Below are positions 25,684-37,709 of a stretch of 64,000 nt of DNA, piece after piece. Numbering within the stretch: the first letter of the stretch is position 1; every line of letters starts with the position of its first letter. The position numbers were made by a program, and so were the translations under genes. The DNA is taken from assembly GCA_947095535.1 (NCBI GenBank), contig OX352773.1, positions 27,549,398-27,613,397 on the forward strand, written 5' to 3'. This DNA is from Poecilobothrus nobilitatus. Its lineage: Eukaryota; Arthropoda; Insecta; Diptera; Dolichopodidae. The notes under the pieces were generated by a model. That model was not told the origin of the DNA. It did no database searches and saw nothing but the letters and a program-made list of their open reading frames with translations.

Positions 25684-25938
25684 ATTTCTTTATTTATTTA
25701 TATCTAGGTACCGTGGTACATAAATGTACCAGGTAGCTATAATCCCTGTTTCCTGGTAGGAATGTGGGGTGTACGAGATATTATGATATATAAAGTACAT
25801 TTATATATTGCGATATATGAATATTTTTTTTTTTTATATTATAATTATTATACCCAGCCGGGAATCGAACCCGAAACCTCTCATTCCCTTATGAATGAGA
25901 AGTGGTGCGTCAACCACTGCACCAATGGCTGGATGAAA
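25684..25938 (-). mobile_element. SINE family A, full-length copy with 10-bp target-site duplication
   Basis: TGAAAAATTT occurs at 25674-25683 and 25939-25948. On the minus strand the head reads CCAGCCATTGGTGCAGTGG and, on the B-box side, GGGTTCGATTCCCGGCTGG. The body includes GTACACCCCACATTCC and GTACATTTATGTACCACGG, and an (AAATA)n-like tail ends it at 25684. It lies 0.5 kb upstream of the nucleotidase gene. Confidence 0.85.
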
Positions 25939-25948
25939 TGAAAAATTT

Positions 25949-26483
25949 GGTATATTTTAACTTTTAATATCGTAAATTATGTTTAATATCGTATGATATT
26001 CGTCATGACTATTTTGACTATACTATAATTTCATAAAGTTTTACTAATTAAGTTATTTTTTGAATAATTTATATAATTTTTTTTTAGCTATAATTTGCGA
26101 AAAATAAAAATAAAATTCAGTTAAGAAAAAAATCGTTATAAGCTTTTAATTATAATGTCGATCGAATTTTTTTCTCCTATTATTAACTTTCTAAATATTT
26201 TTTTATTTTATTTTTTAAATCGTTGTATAATTAGAATAATTATAATTGATAATTAATTAATTAATTAATATTATTTTAATTGCATATAGTCATTAGTTAT
26301 CTAATAAGAAATCATATTTAAATTTTTTGAATTTAAAAACAAAACAAAATAATTTTATTATATTATTTTTTAGATTTCTATTGGAAATTCCATTTGTGAT
26401 TTGGTGAATTTATTCAGAAATAAAACGTGAATTTGTTATCAATCTAGTTATCATATACTAACTATTCGGGTATAGCATATGAT
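25949..26483. promoter_or_regulatory. Upstream region of the 5'-nucleotidase gene
   Basis: The promoter and 5' UTR should lie here unless a further noncoding exon exists upstream. No TATA box stands out from the AT-rich background. TTATTCAGAAAT near 26410-26421 is a weak initiator-like sequence. Confidence 0.3.
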
Positions 26484-29156
26484 ATGGATAAAACTTTACA
26501 TTTATATATAAAATTTTTATTAATATGCTTGGGATACATTTCTAGGGTCGTTACGAGTAAGTGAAAAATACTTTGGCTATTTTGTTTTTAATTTGTTTAA
26601 ATTTGTAAGTTTTTTTTTTAAATATTGCATAACATAAACACTTGTAATAAAATCCTATTTTCAGTAATTTCATTTTTGTAACAAGGTGTTCTCTTTATAA
26701 AGATATAAAGTCAAGTTGGAGTAGATTTTGAGAGTTAAAACAAGTAAAAAATTCCAAAGAAGATTTCCAAAGTGACAAGAAGAAAATTTCATATAGGAAT
26801 ATAGAGAGAATAAATGCGTACTTAACGACTAACGACTTTCAAAAACAGAATTGCACATACATATGTTTATATATGCTGCATATACATATTATGTACATGT
26901 TTTACAGAAAGTTAGATATTTGTTAGATATACTTTTGTTGGATAAACTATAATTTATAGTTGTTATATTTTTGGCTTGTTTTAACTTCTCCAACTTTTCC
27001 TATTCTAAGCAATATTAATTTTAAAATTTAATACTTTAAAATCATTTTTCAATATTTTTTTTTTTTTGGTTTTTTATTTTATATATGTAGTACCACTTTC
27101 AAATTCTCAAAATGCCGAAAATATTGAATTATTAATTTTACATAATAATGATATGCACGCTAGATTTGAACAAATTAGTAAATATGCAACTAAATGTTCA
27201 ACAAAAGATGATGAAAAAAATATTTGCTTTGGAGGATTTGCTAGAGTAGCTCATGAGTAAGTTCTTACTATTTTGCTCAAATCTGATTTAAATTGTAAAA
27301 TAAAAATAATAATATTTTACTTGTAAAAAAAAAAACAGAGTTCGTAAATACCGAAAGGAAGCTGAAAATGGTGGTACTCCTGTTTTATATTTAAATGCAG
27401 GTGATACATATACCGGAACACCATGGTTTACTATTTTTCGTGATAATATAACAGCAGCATTCTTAAATGCTTTATCCCCAAATGCAACTGTAAGTATGAA
27501 CATAATATTTAAGTCTGTTTTTAAATGTTGATTTTTTGAATTAAATTAAAAATTACATTTAAATAGTCATTGGGAAATCATGAATTTGATGAAGGTGGTC
27601 AAAATTTGGCAGATTTTTTAGAAAAAGTAGATTTTCCAGTTTTAGTAAGTAATATGAACCTGACTGGTACTGTTTTAGAAAATCATAAATGGTTAAAAAA
27701 ATCTCAAATTTTCGAAATTAATGGAACAAAAATTGGTGTTATAGGATACCTTACTCCTGATACAAAAGAATTAGCAAAAGAATGTAATTATGAAATTAAT
27801 GATGAAATTGAAGCAATAAAGTAAGAAATTTATTTAATTTTTCAAAATTTAATATATGCATGTATGTATGTATTTTTACTGTTTATGAAATTTTAGTAAA
27901 GAATCAAAATTATTAAAAAAGAATGGTGTTAATATAATCATAGCTCTAGGACATTCCGGTTATCAAAAAGATATGGAAATTGCCAAACAATGTCTCGATA
28001 TTGCTCTCGTTATTGGAGGGCATAGCCATACATATCTTAAAACGGGGGAACCTCAAAGCATTGAAGTGCCTGAAGGTCTTTATCCAACAGTTGTTAAAAA
28101 TTTACAAGGAAATGAAGTATTAGTTGTTCAAAGTTATGCTTTTACGAAATATTTGGGAAAAATACATTTAACGGTACGTAATTACATATACATACAATAT
28201 ATTCAAAAAATACAAAATAATTGTTTTTTTTTTTTAGATAAACAAAAATGGACGTTTAGTAAAATGGGATGGTGAACCAATTTTATTAAATGGTACAATT
28301 CCTCAAGACTCCGATATTTTAGACTTGTTAGAATTATACAGACCCAATATAACTGCCTTAGAATCAGAAATTGTAGGATACACAAAAGTACCTCTTATGG
28401 GAGGTGGAGAAATTTGTCGTAAAGAAGAATGTAATTTAGGTAATCTAATAGCGGATGCATTCGTTTTTAGAAATGTCAAAGAAGTGAACCATACTATTCT
28501 GGGTCAAGCTTGGACTGATGCAGCAATTGGTTTAATTCAAGGAGGAGGTAAATTATAAATTGTTAAACATTTTTTTATAACTAACTTTTTTAATTAAACT
28601 AATTATAGGCGTTCGAGCACCCATTGAAAAACGCTTAGATGGTAGCATTACATCGAGTGATATTCTTACTGTAATGCCATTTAAAAATCAAATGGTAAAA
28701 CTTACTATGAAAGGTTCAGTTCTAAAACAAGCTCTGCAACATTCAGCTGATGTGTGGGATAAAGATTCAAATGGCGGATTTCTGCAAGTTTCCGGTCTTA
28801 AAGTTGTATATAATATGAAAGAAAAACCTGGCCAACGTTTAAAAAGTGTTCAGGTTTTATGTGCTAATTGTTCTATTCCGGAATATTCAGAATTAAAAGA
28901 TGATTCACTTTATACTGTTATTATGTCCGATTTTATAGCAGACGGTGGAGATGGATTTAATTTTAAAGACATAAAGAGCAAAATAATTTTAAAACCAAAA
29001 GATTATGAATTTCTTTTTGAGTACATTCAAGACAAAACAACTGTGTACCCTGGTATCGAAGGTAGAATTACTATCCAAACAACAGGAAGTAGTTCAACAA
29101 TACAAAGTTCCTTACTTTTATCTATTTTGTGTTTAATTATTTCAAAATTACTATAA
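26484..29156 (+). CDS. NT5E: Ecto-5'-nucleotidase (CD73/apyrase family), seven exons, predicted secreted and GPI-anchored
   Basis: Exons 26484-26556, 27091-27256, 27339-27489, 27567-27820, 27897-28173, 28238-28547 and 28609-29156 join in frame through GT-AG introns of 534, 82, 77, 76, 64 and 61 bp into 592 residues, slightly longer than the family norm. The start was chosen because it opens a hydrophobic signal peptide (about 1-24) and exon 1 joins exon 2 in phase. The metallophosphatase motifs are HNNDMH (D45, H47), AGDTYTGTPWFT (D102), LGNHEFDEG (N134, H135, D138), ALGHSG (H234) and GGHSHT (H257). The C-terminal domain has CRKEECNLGNLIADA, GGGVRAPI (R413), MPF and ADGGDGF. TTGSSS followed by a hydrophobic end (about 577-592) is a typical GPI signal. 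The family hydrolyses extracellular AMP to adenosine, and some insect members act as salivary apyrases. The Asn expected before GGG is Gln408. Exons are clearly richer in GC than their flanks. Which paralogue it is, and whether a 5' untranslated exon exists, is unknown. Confidence 0.95.
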
Positions 29157-29170
29157 ATTTAGTCATTCCA

Positions 29171-29190
29171 AATAAATTTAATTTAATAAA
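29171..29190 (+). terminator. Poly(A) signals of the 5'-nucleotidase gene
   Basis: Two AATAAA hexamers lie at 29171-29176 and 29185-29190, 15-34 bp after the TAA stop, followed by an A run. They are correctly placed polyadenylation signals, although such hexamers are common by chance in DNA this AT-rich. Confidence 0.5.
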
Positions 29191-30918
29191 AAAAAAACCT
29201 AGAAATAAAAAAATAAAATAGAGATTGTTTGATTGTTGAAATGATAAATATCATATTTTTTTTAAATTGAAGAATGTAATTTATTAATTTTTTCATAGCA
29301 GTTTAACAAAAAATATAATTTGTATGTAGAATATTAAATAATGCATGATAATATTTAAGTACTTAAAAAACATAGTATTAGAAAAGTATTAACTATTAAA
29401 AAAAAAGTCATGCATTAAAAACTTAAAATCTACAAAGTTAACTAACAATTCGAATTTGTTAACTTTAATTAACTTAAAATGATTGTTTTTTTTTTTTTAC
29501 TTTTGTTACAATAAATATTATAAATTTTTGCTAAGTAAAAATATTTATAAAATTAATGATTTTTAAAGTGCAATTAAATAAATTAAATTTGCCAATCACA
29601 AATTAAATTATGAAATATAAAAATTTAAAATTTTCAAATATGTTTTTTTATCTTTTCTAATTTATATAATAAAAGCAAGAAAATAAAATTCACCAAACAT
29701 AAATTCATTAGTTCAAGCTCCATTTACATACCTATTTGTTTTTTTTTTTTATATAAAAATATTTCCTGAAATATAAAATAATAAAATTTTTTGTTATATA
29801 ATTTTGAAAATTTATGAAATATCTTATTACCTGTTGTTGGAGTATATTGATTGGATTGGATTGAATTTGTACTAAATGAAGGTGGGTAATTTATTTTTCG
29901 TAATTGTTATTGTTACTCCATTGATTTATTTTTTAACCATTTAAAAAAATATATTCCATATTAATTTTGTTTGAAGACTTTATAAAAGTCCTTTGTTAAC
30001 TCAAAATTTAGTTTCCATGCACAGCCTTTAAAACAATTTTTTAGTTTAGAAAAATTTTTTAATTTCAAAAAACTTTTTTAATATCCCATTGTTGTTAATT
30101 GAATAAGATATAATTGATATCAGCAAAATGTGTTGTCAATTTTTTTTTATAATTGACTTGATATATTTTATTAATAATTTTTATTTTTTTACATTTTACA
30201 AGAATTTTTAGGTGTTTATGTAAAATCATGTAAAATCTTTTTATTTTAAATTTTTTGTAAACAAAATATAATAACAGCTGTCAGCTGATTGTCAAATATA
30301 CATATTTTTTCAAGCGAAGTCAGAACTACCAACCAATACAGAAAATATATTTAAAACGTAATTTCATTTTACTTTTAAAAACACTCACTAGATGCAGTTT
30401 CTTATAAAATTGGAGAAAATTTGGTTTGTGTTCTTGCTTAAATCATTACAAATTTAAGAAAATTTTTTAATAAGAGATTAAATATATTGATATTATGGTT
30501 TAAAATTTAAAAATTCAACATTGTGAAATGCAGATTGCAATATACAAAAAATAGAATTAAAACAGTATGTTTTTATTATTTATTTCAAAGTTTAAAAAAA
30601 TGACTAAGAGAATATAATATAATATAAGGACAGATATTTTTTTTAAATTTTATTATCCGCATGCTGCAACTCAATTTAAATTTGTTAGGGTTTGGTTAGG
30701 GTAATGAAAAGGCAATTGGACAGCATAAAAATAAAACAAGCAAATTAACATATTAAATAAAAGCTTTATGCCATAATAAACACGAATACAGGATATTTAA
30801 AACCCAAATTCAATAAATAAGTAATCGCGAGGGTCAGACAGTAACACTACAACAATCCGAACAAAATATAAAAATTAAACTACGAAAACACAAAACTACA
30901 TATGGGGCCTGGGTCTGG

Positions 30919-30954
30919 GAGGCCTATTGGATAAGAGCGTATGAAATTTTGTAA
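30919..30954 (+). repeat. SINE family D, head fragment
   Basis: AGGCCTATTGGATAAGAGCG followed by TATGAAATT resembles the heads near 13265-13301 (reversed) and 42786. Only the first 35 bp or so can be recognised. Confidence 0.5.
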
Positions 30955-31522
30955 TTTCTCCATTTAACCTTTGTAAAATTTAAAAAAATGAGGTTCAGTT
31001 AATTTGTATATACATATCTCGAATTTTTTATTTGTTAATTAAAATTAGTTTATTTTAACTTTATTATATGTTATAATTAATTGAACGTTAACATATTTTT
31101 TTTTGATATTTTGTTCTATAGGATAAAGTCTTTGTATAGAGTTTATTGAAATTAGTAAGGAAACTTTATTAAGAGTAAAATTTGAACTTTCCTCTATAAG
31201 TTCGTACTAATATGTTAATTGATTTTAATTTTTAAGTTGTTAAAAAGAATAAAAACTGAGTGTTTTTTTTAATTTTTAATATTTTTAATAAAATTTATAT
31301 TTTTGTATTTTGTTTAAGAAAAAAATTTTATATATTTAAACAATATTTACATTATTATAAATATTATAAAGCTTTCCTCAAAATTCAGGAAAAAGAGTCC
31401 GATGGAAGAAATTTTAAATATAGGAGCAAAACTCCATGTAACAGTTCTTACCAGAAAACGAATGATAATCGTTAACGAATGGCTCAAACAAATGAAAAAA
31501 TAACCTAATATTGAATAACCTA

Positions 31523-31568
31523 ATATCAGAGACTACATAGACTACATAGACTATGTAGTCTCTGATAT
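31523..31568. repeat. Perfect 18-bp inverted repeat with 10-nt loop
   Basis: ATATCAGAGACTACATAG (31523-31540) is exactly complementary to 31551-31568. The loop ACTACATAGA repeats part of the arm. Such a perfect stem is well above the background of simple AT palindromes here. No element or gene explains it. Confidence 0.8.
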
Positions 31569-34500
31569 AATCTTTAACAGTGGTTCGGCAGCACGGACAA
31601 GAAAAGGTTGTTGAAGTTTGTTCGCTAGACTATTTTTCATTTCATTTCTCAAAATCCCAAATTAACAAATATCAAATATAATAATATATTAAATATTATA
31701 AATTATGGAAAAGCGTATAACGCTGATTTTGCCACCAACTCTAAAATTCTATCTAAATATTTTTTACAAACATATCTCAACATCAAAGAATTTAAAAAAA
31801 TGGGGGCTAAACAAATTATTAAAACTCTGATATTGCAACCAAATTTAAAATCCTTACTAATTATTTTTTGTACATACATATTTTAACATCAAAGAATTTA
31901 ATATTCAGCGTTTCATGTTCAAAATATTTTTTTCGGTAAAAAGACTGTTCCAGCTGTTTCATAGTGCCAATATTTAAAATTACAAATATTTTTAAGGATA
32001 ACAAAAACTTTAACTAAGTTAATTTTCAGGCATTTTAATTAATATTTTAAAATAATCTATTAAGAGTATAATGAACTTTCTTTTAAATAACATTTTGTTA
32101 ATCTGTAAAAAAATTTTCTGTTCACTAATTTAAATATTAAAAGATTTTTTATACAATTTTATATTCATATAGAAAGACGAAAAAACAAAGACGAACTATA
32201 AATAACTATATGAAAAAATAGCTTTTATAAGAAATAAAATCTTATCATTGTGGTCTTTAAAAATATAATTTAAGATGATAATCATAATTCTAATGAAATT
32301 ATATTTCTTTCAAATTATCTTGTCTTCTCTATTCATAAATGCTTTTAAAATAAACAATCATAGACCTTAAAATTTTCGTTAGAAATTATAATAAAAAAAA
32401 ATAACAACAAAAATTTAAAATAATAAAATTGAATTAATAGCTCTTAAAACATTGAAATGAATAAAAAATATCGTATCACATAAAATTTGATATAATTATT
32501 TTAATGTTTCGATCTTAAAACTTTTCTATTATTATCATAAATTCTTTTTGTCTTAAATCATCGTACTCAATTTTTGATGATTACATTTCAGTGTTACCTA
32601 TAACCTAACAATACACATTTTATGCTAATTTTATCTGGAATTAAACAGATTCTAACATTTTTTTTAAAGCAATTTTATAATTTAAGATTTTAATTTTTTT
32701 TTTTTTAAATTATATTTAGGATGAATTTGAGATATAGATATAACAGCTGCGTAGTATCATACTAAACTATAGTTTCTTTATGGTAGTACTTACTACTGTA
32801 ATCAGAATACACTTTTACAGAAAACAATATAAAAATATTTTTCATGTGAAAATTCAGACAAGATGAATAAATCTTAACTTCTCCCTTTTAAAATATACCA
32901 CGAACTTATGTAAAAGATAAAAGCAAATGCGTATCCGTAATAGAAATATCTTAACTCTAGTAAGTGTAATATTTAGTAAAGAACAAAACATTTTTATCCA
33001 AAATCTCCACCCATCCTCCAAATTATCCTAACAATCCTTCATCTAATCCGAAATTTCCTAAATTCTATTTTGACAAGAATCCTTCTAAAATCCTCATATC
33101 TGTAAAACCACACTGTACATTTGTATTTAAAATTGGTGATTTTGGTTGGTTAAAGTTTAACACTATCCAGAGGAACCACTTCCAATTCATCTGAATGACT
33201 TTTAAAGTTTTCCATCAATCCTTGAAAAAAACAAAAAAAAAATAAGCAAAACACTTCTTAGAAAGTTTAAGCCTTCTCTGATCAGTTTTAATAATTATTA
33301 TAAAGAAAATAAATAAAATTCTAACACATCACTTTTAATTCAAATAAAGAAATGTATACATAATTAGGATTGGTTTGGACAGTAAAAGTAAAGAAAAAAA
33401 AAAAACTATTAGCTTAATTTAAACTTAAATAAAACTTTTATTCTTCTGGTAACAGTTCATTAAAAAGATTAATTTTTAAAACAAAAAAAAACCAGAATAA
33501 TAATTTTGATGGTCTTTTGATTTAGTTTTGTTCAGTCTTAAAGCTGCGGGTACTATTATATCTGTCATTTATTTCGCAAAGACAACATGATAAAGGTATT
33601 TTCCTCATATATATATACCATATATATATCATATATATATTCCTCATAATAGATATAAGTAAATATATATATACATACATATAAATATATTTCAATAATA
33701 AAATAACATTAAAAATTTACAAGATACATAGAAAATAATTTGCTTAAAGCAATTAAAAAAAAACTTCAACACATAAATAAGCTCAAAAAAAAATTTTTTT
33801 TTTTAACATCATTTAACTCTTTTTTTTTGTTTTTTGGACAATCAAAAGTTGAACATACAGTAAGTTTAATGAACTTATCAATAACTTTTTTAATTTCTTT
33901 AAATTTTTTTTTTAAAATAAATTTGACAATAGATGAAATAAAAATAGAAAAAATAAAAAAAAACGGATCTTTAAATTATTCAAACAATTCCTTTTTTTAT
34001 ATAGATTCATTCCATACATACATATATATACTATTATATACTTAATTATATCATTAAAGTTTTATATATATAGCAATTAATTTAATTAATTTTCTTGTTT
34101 AAATAAATTTTTTATTATAAGTTTTTAATGCTCTAAAGTCAACATTGTTTTTATAAAAATACATAAGTCATAATTTAAATTTGCTCTAATTTTATCTCAA
34201 AAATAAAAATTTAATAACCTTTCAACGATTAAAAAAAGAAAATTGAAAAAAAAAAAACTTCTCACGCAATGCATAAAACTGAGCTAGAACATAAATCTCA
34301 CATTTTTAAATAAAAACTGTACAAGGTCAGGTATAGATTTTATTTGAAAAAGTCAAATTTGACTTGAAGCTTAAATTTATGCATTCGGTTTCGGCCCATT
34401 ATCGAGCATTAACAATTACATTTGTTATCAGAAATCTAGCAACTGAATAAAACACTATGGTTTTGTTTTCATATACAAATCAGAACTCCTTCTTTACTAA

Positions 34501-36647
34501 AAAATATTGTTAATTTGAATTGTTTCTTTAGTAGGTATAGCTAGGTAGGGGTTGCAGATGCACACGTAGGCAAGTTTAGGCCCGTTTGATACCCTGGATC
34601 AGTGTTTCTCTAAACTAAACTATTGGGTTTACATTTACAAAGCGATGTAAACTTGTTAAGTCCATCTCCGACAGATCGAAAATGTTATTTTCCGAAAAAC
34701 TTTCTTCTTTTTAGAGGAAGATGCGATCATTTACACAGCAGGTGAAAAATTGATTCCTCTTCATTTTTGCATTTTTTTAGAAAAATTCAGCCAAAATTTG
34801 TAATTAATGCATCTTCATAATATTAACTTTTAATTATACATATTAAAAACAGAATAATTCTGACAATAATAATTCTTGACCTTTAAACATACTTTTAAAA
34901 TCTTTTTATTTTTATATTAACCCATTAGCTTCAAATGGGGTTTTTCAAAATCTACAAAACACTAATATGCACATGACATCTCGGAATATCTATATCAAAA
35001 CAAAATACTAAATGGAGTCTTTTATGTTTCCATTCCCAAATGTTTATGTTCGGTTAGTGGCCCGAATTGTGTTTTTTTGATGGAATTATTTTGAGGAACT
35101 CTTTCTCTGTACTATTTGTTTTAAAATTCGGTTTTATTTTAATTTTAAAAAATATAATCGATATTTTAATTTGAATTTAAGAGAATAAACTGAAGTATAT
35201 ATAGAGATTATTTTCTGATGGAAATTTTAATGGAAGTTGATTAATATTATTCCGATCTATAGCTGTATGTACAATTTGAAAAGTGTTTGTTTATGTTTTT
35301 GATTTCAGTAGTTCTCAACTTAGGTGATTTTTAATTTGCAGTTGACACTTATGTCAAAATTTATATTTAATTATCTCCATTTCTAAACCTCAAAACTAAT
35401 TTTCACTAAAAATCATACTCTTACAATAAATTTTATTTGAGTTTTTTATATTTAAAGGGATAATTTAATTAAAGCAATAAGTTTTCTATTAAACAGGTTT
35501 AGAAAAATAAACATATTATGAGAATCATAATACACCATCATAAAGTAAAGATTTGACTATTATATGAGTAAAATTAAATTTATTTTAAATTAAAAAAAAA
35601 AAAAATTTATTTAGATAAAAATTTATCTTAAAGTAAAACTTTAGAACTTTCAATTTATCTATTTATTATTGCCACAAATTTTCAAATATTAATTAATTTT
35701 TTTTTTTTATTAAATGTTATATATCATAAACTTATGATAATCTTAGAGTGTTTATTTTTTTATTAATTTAATTTTAACAAATAAATAAATAATCTTCTAT
35801 TCAATTTTATTCATATTTACGTGTATACTGTGCAGCAACTACATATAAATAATATATTTTATTCTTTGTCTATTAAAAGTTTAAAAGGCGCATATCTATA
35901 ATTTAAGCCCATAGGCTAAATAATTCTTTCAATAAACTTTATTTATATATATTTATTTATTTATTTTATTTATTAATAAAAATAAAATTTATTTATTCAT
36001 TCTTTTAATAACTGATTTTATTTAAATTTAAAATATCCGTTACCAATATAACCATTTTTATTTATTTGTTTGTTTTTTTTCTTCTACGAAATATTGAAAA
36101 AAAAAATATTTGTTTTTGTCAAAAGAATCATGGAAAAAAAAAAAATTATAATTAAATTAAATTTGTGCATTTAAAATATCATAAATAGGCAAGCAAAAAT
36201 GTTTTTAATAAAAAACGCACGTAAATTAAAATCACAAAATAATGAAAATATTAATAATAAAAAAAAAAATAAAAATAAAAAAACTAGCAATAAAAAACTG
36301 ATCATTTCTTTTATGATATGATATTATATGTATATATTAAATCTTGGATATTTTTTTTATATTCCAGTAAAAAATCTGATCAAATATATATAATTTATAC
36401 ATAGTATATTAATATTATTCGTTTTTTGGAGCATAATGCTTCCATCAAGTTCCTCCATTAAATTTGACTCAAGAATTGGCATTTTCATGTTTTTCCTTAC
36501 GAGCAAACCTGCTGTTTCCCATTCAATGGTTTCTGTTGTTTTTCTGTGTGTGTTCTGTTTGAGTCATCGTCGGATTACAATCGGGATCATTAGAAAATTT
36601 GTAGTTATATATAACTAACATAGCCCAATACAAAATGCCCCTCATGT

Positions 36648-36792
36648 TTTTTTTTCTCCATCACATAAATGTGGACAGGAAATTACACACCCTTTCCAGT
36701 TCAGTCGTGGCTGTAAATGTCCCACACACCCAACTCTCGTGGTGTTTACAGCGTATTTTATATATTCTTACCCACTAGGTCACCGAGGCCCC
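36648..36792 (-). mobile_element. SINE family D copy with perfect 11-bp target-site duplication
   Basis: The direct repeat GCCCCTCATGT flanks it at 36637-36647 and 36793-36803. On the minus strand it starts GGGGCCTCGGTGACCTAG, continues ATAAAATACGCTGTAAACACC and ends CCTGTCCACATTTATGTG plus an A run. The GGTTCGAATCC B-box segment seen in the 42786 copy is missing here: AGTTGGGTGTGTGG passes straight into the ACATTTACAGCC body. Confidence 0.85.
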
Positions 36793-36811
36793 GCCCCTCA
36801 TGTATTTGAAT

Positions 36812-37053
36812 TATAGCATTTTTTAGCCAAATTCAGGTATTTACTAAATAAGTTCAGATTTTTGTTTTTGGAATTTGGACTTTTTACTAAATGAATTCAG
36901 ATTTTTACTAAATAATTTCAGTTTTTTTTTTAGAATTCCGATTTTTACTAAATAAAAAATTTAGATAATATTTTTAATTCAAAAATAAGTAAAAATTAAA
37001 AACTTTTTATTGATAAACATGTAAACATTCTGAAAAATATTTACCGTCGACTT
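36812..37053 (+). repeat. Left terminal inverted repeat of the foldback-like element
   Basis: 242 bp with four TTTACTAAAT units and inner end CCGTCGACTT. It mirrors 37438-37709. Confidence 0.8.
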
Positions 37054-37437
37054 ATCTAACTTTGACCACATTAAAAGTGTAATAAAAATTAAAGTACCTA
37101 TTTTAGTTAGAAAATAGAATTTTTTGTAAAATTAAGAGGTCCATGAGTTCTTATATCCTAATATAAAAATAAAAGTGAAAATTTGTGTTTAAATGGTATT
37201 TTTATAATAAAAACCAGCTTGTGAAGGGTAAGTTTGACCAGCATGAAAATGTTAAAAAAAGCTTTGGTCAAAGTTAGAATAACTAAGTAATAAGCCTCAG
37301 TCAACGTTAATGGTTTTAATCAACTATGAGAAAGCAGGTGGTCAAAGTTTCAATAACCCCAGTGAAAGTTTGTGGTTTTAATCAATTTTTTTGATCAATG
37401 TCAATGTTACCCTACCTGGTACCTACCAAAGTTTGAC

Positions 37438-37709
37438 AAGTCGACGATAAATATTTTAAAGAATTTTTACATATTTATCAATAGAAATGTTTTTACAATT
37501 TTTGAATCAAAAAAATTATCTGAATTTATTTAGTAAAAATCGGAATTCCAAAAAAAAAGTCTGAAAATATTTAGTAAAAATCTGAATTCATTTAGTAAAA
37601 CGTGAATTCCAAAAACAAAATTCTGAACTTATTTAGTAAATACCTGAATATATTTAGTAATACCTGAAAATATTTAGTAAATGCCTGAATTTGACCAGAA
37701 AATGCTATA
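37438..37709 (-). repeat. Right terminal inverted repeat of the foldback-like element
   Basis: 272 bp, starts AAGTCGACG and ends AATGCTATA. It contains about six units of the reversed ATTTAGTAAA motif, two more than the left arm, one of them with a one-base loss. Confidence 0.8.

Larger units (their letters stand above)
29191..36636. other. Gene-poor intergenic DNA downstream of the nucleotidase
   Basis: Contains the SINE head fragment at 30919, the hairpin at 31523, and a CATATATATA cluster with local inverted symmetry at 33603-33650. Open frames at 31260-31475 and 33740-34045 are low complexity. No other gene seen. Confidence 0.6.
36812..37709. mobile_element. Foldback-like non-autonomous DNA element with long terminal inverted repeats
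   Basis: Left arm 36812-37053 (242 bp) and right arm 37438-37709 (272 bp) are imperfect reverse complements, from TATAGCATTTT at the tips to GTCGACTT at the inner edge. Each arm holds tandem-like units of TTTACTAAAT followed by an A/T-rich spacer and TTCAG; four are visible in the left arm and six in the right, explaining the length difference. The 384-bp centre has no open frame but repeats GGTCAAAGTT. Long inverted repeats built from short subrepeats are the hallmark of Foldback-type elements. No clear target-site duplication was found. Confidence 0.8.

Noticed and set aside
25857..25932. A tRNA gene
   Set aside because: It has A- and B-box-like sequences but is joined to a SINE body and tail with target-site duplications, and the arms do not form a clean cloverleaf by eye.
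27288..27503. Minus-strand open frame across exon 3 of the nucleotidase
   Set aside because: Antisense shadow of a well-supported exon.
30690..30712. GTTAGGGTTTGGTTAGGGT as telomere-like repeat
   Set aside because: Only two partial units, too short to mean anything.
31395..31503. Short frame starting at ATG 31400 (MEEILNIGAKLHV...) as a conserved small protein or exon
   Set aside because: Only about 33 codons, no recognised family and no splice context.
33603..33650. CATATATATA cluster as a transposon end
   Set aside because: Explained as a simple AT repeat with chance symmetry.
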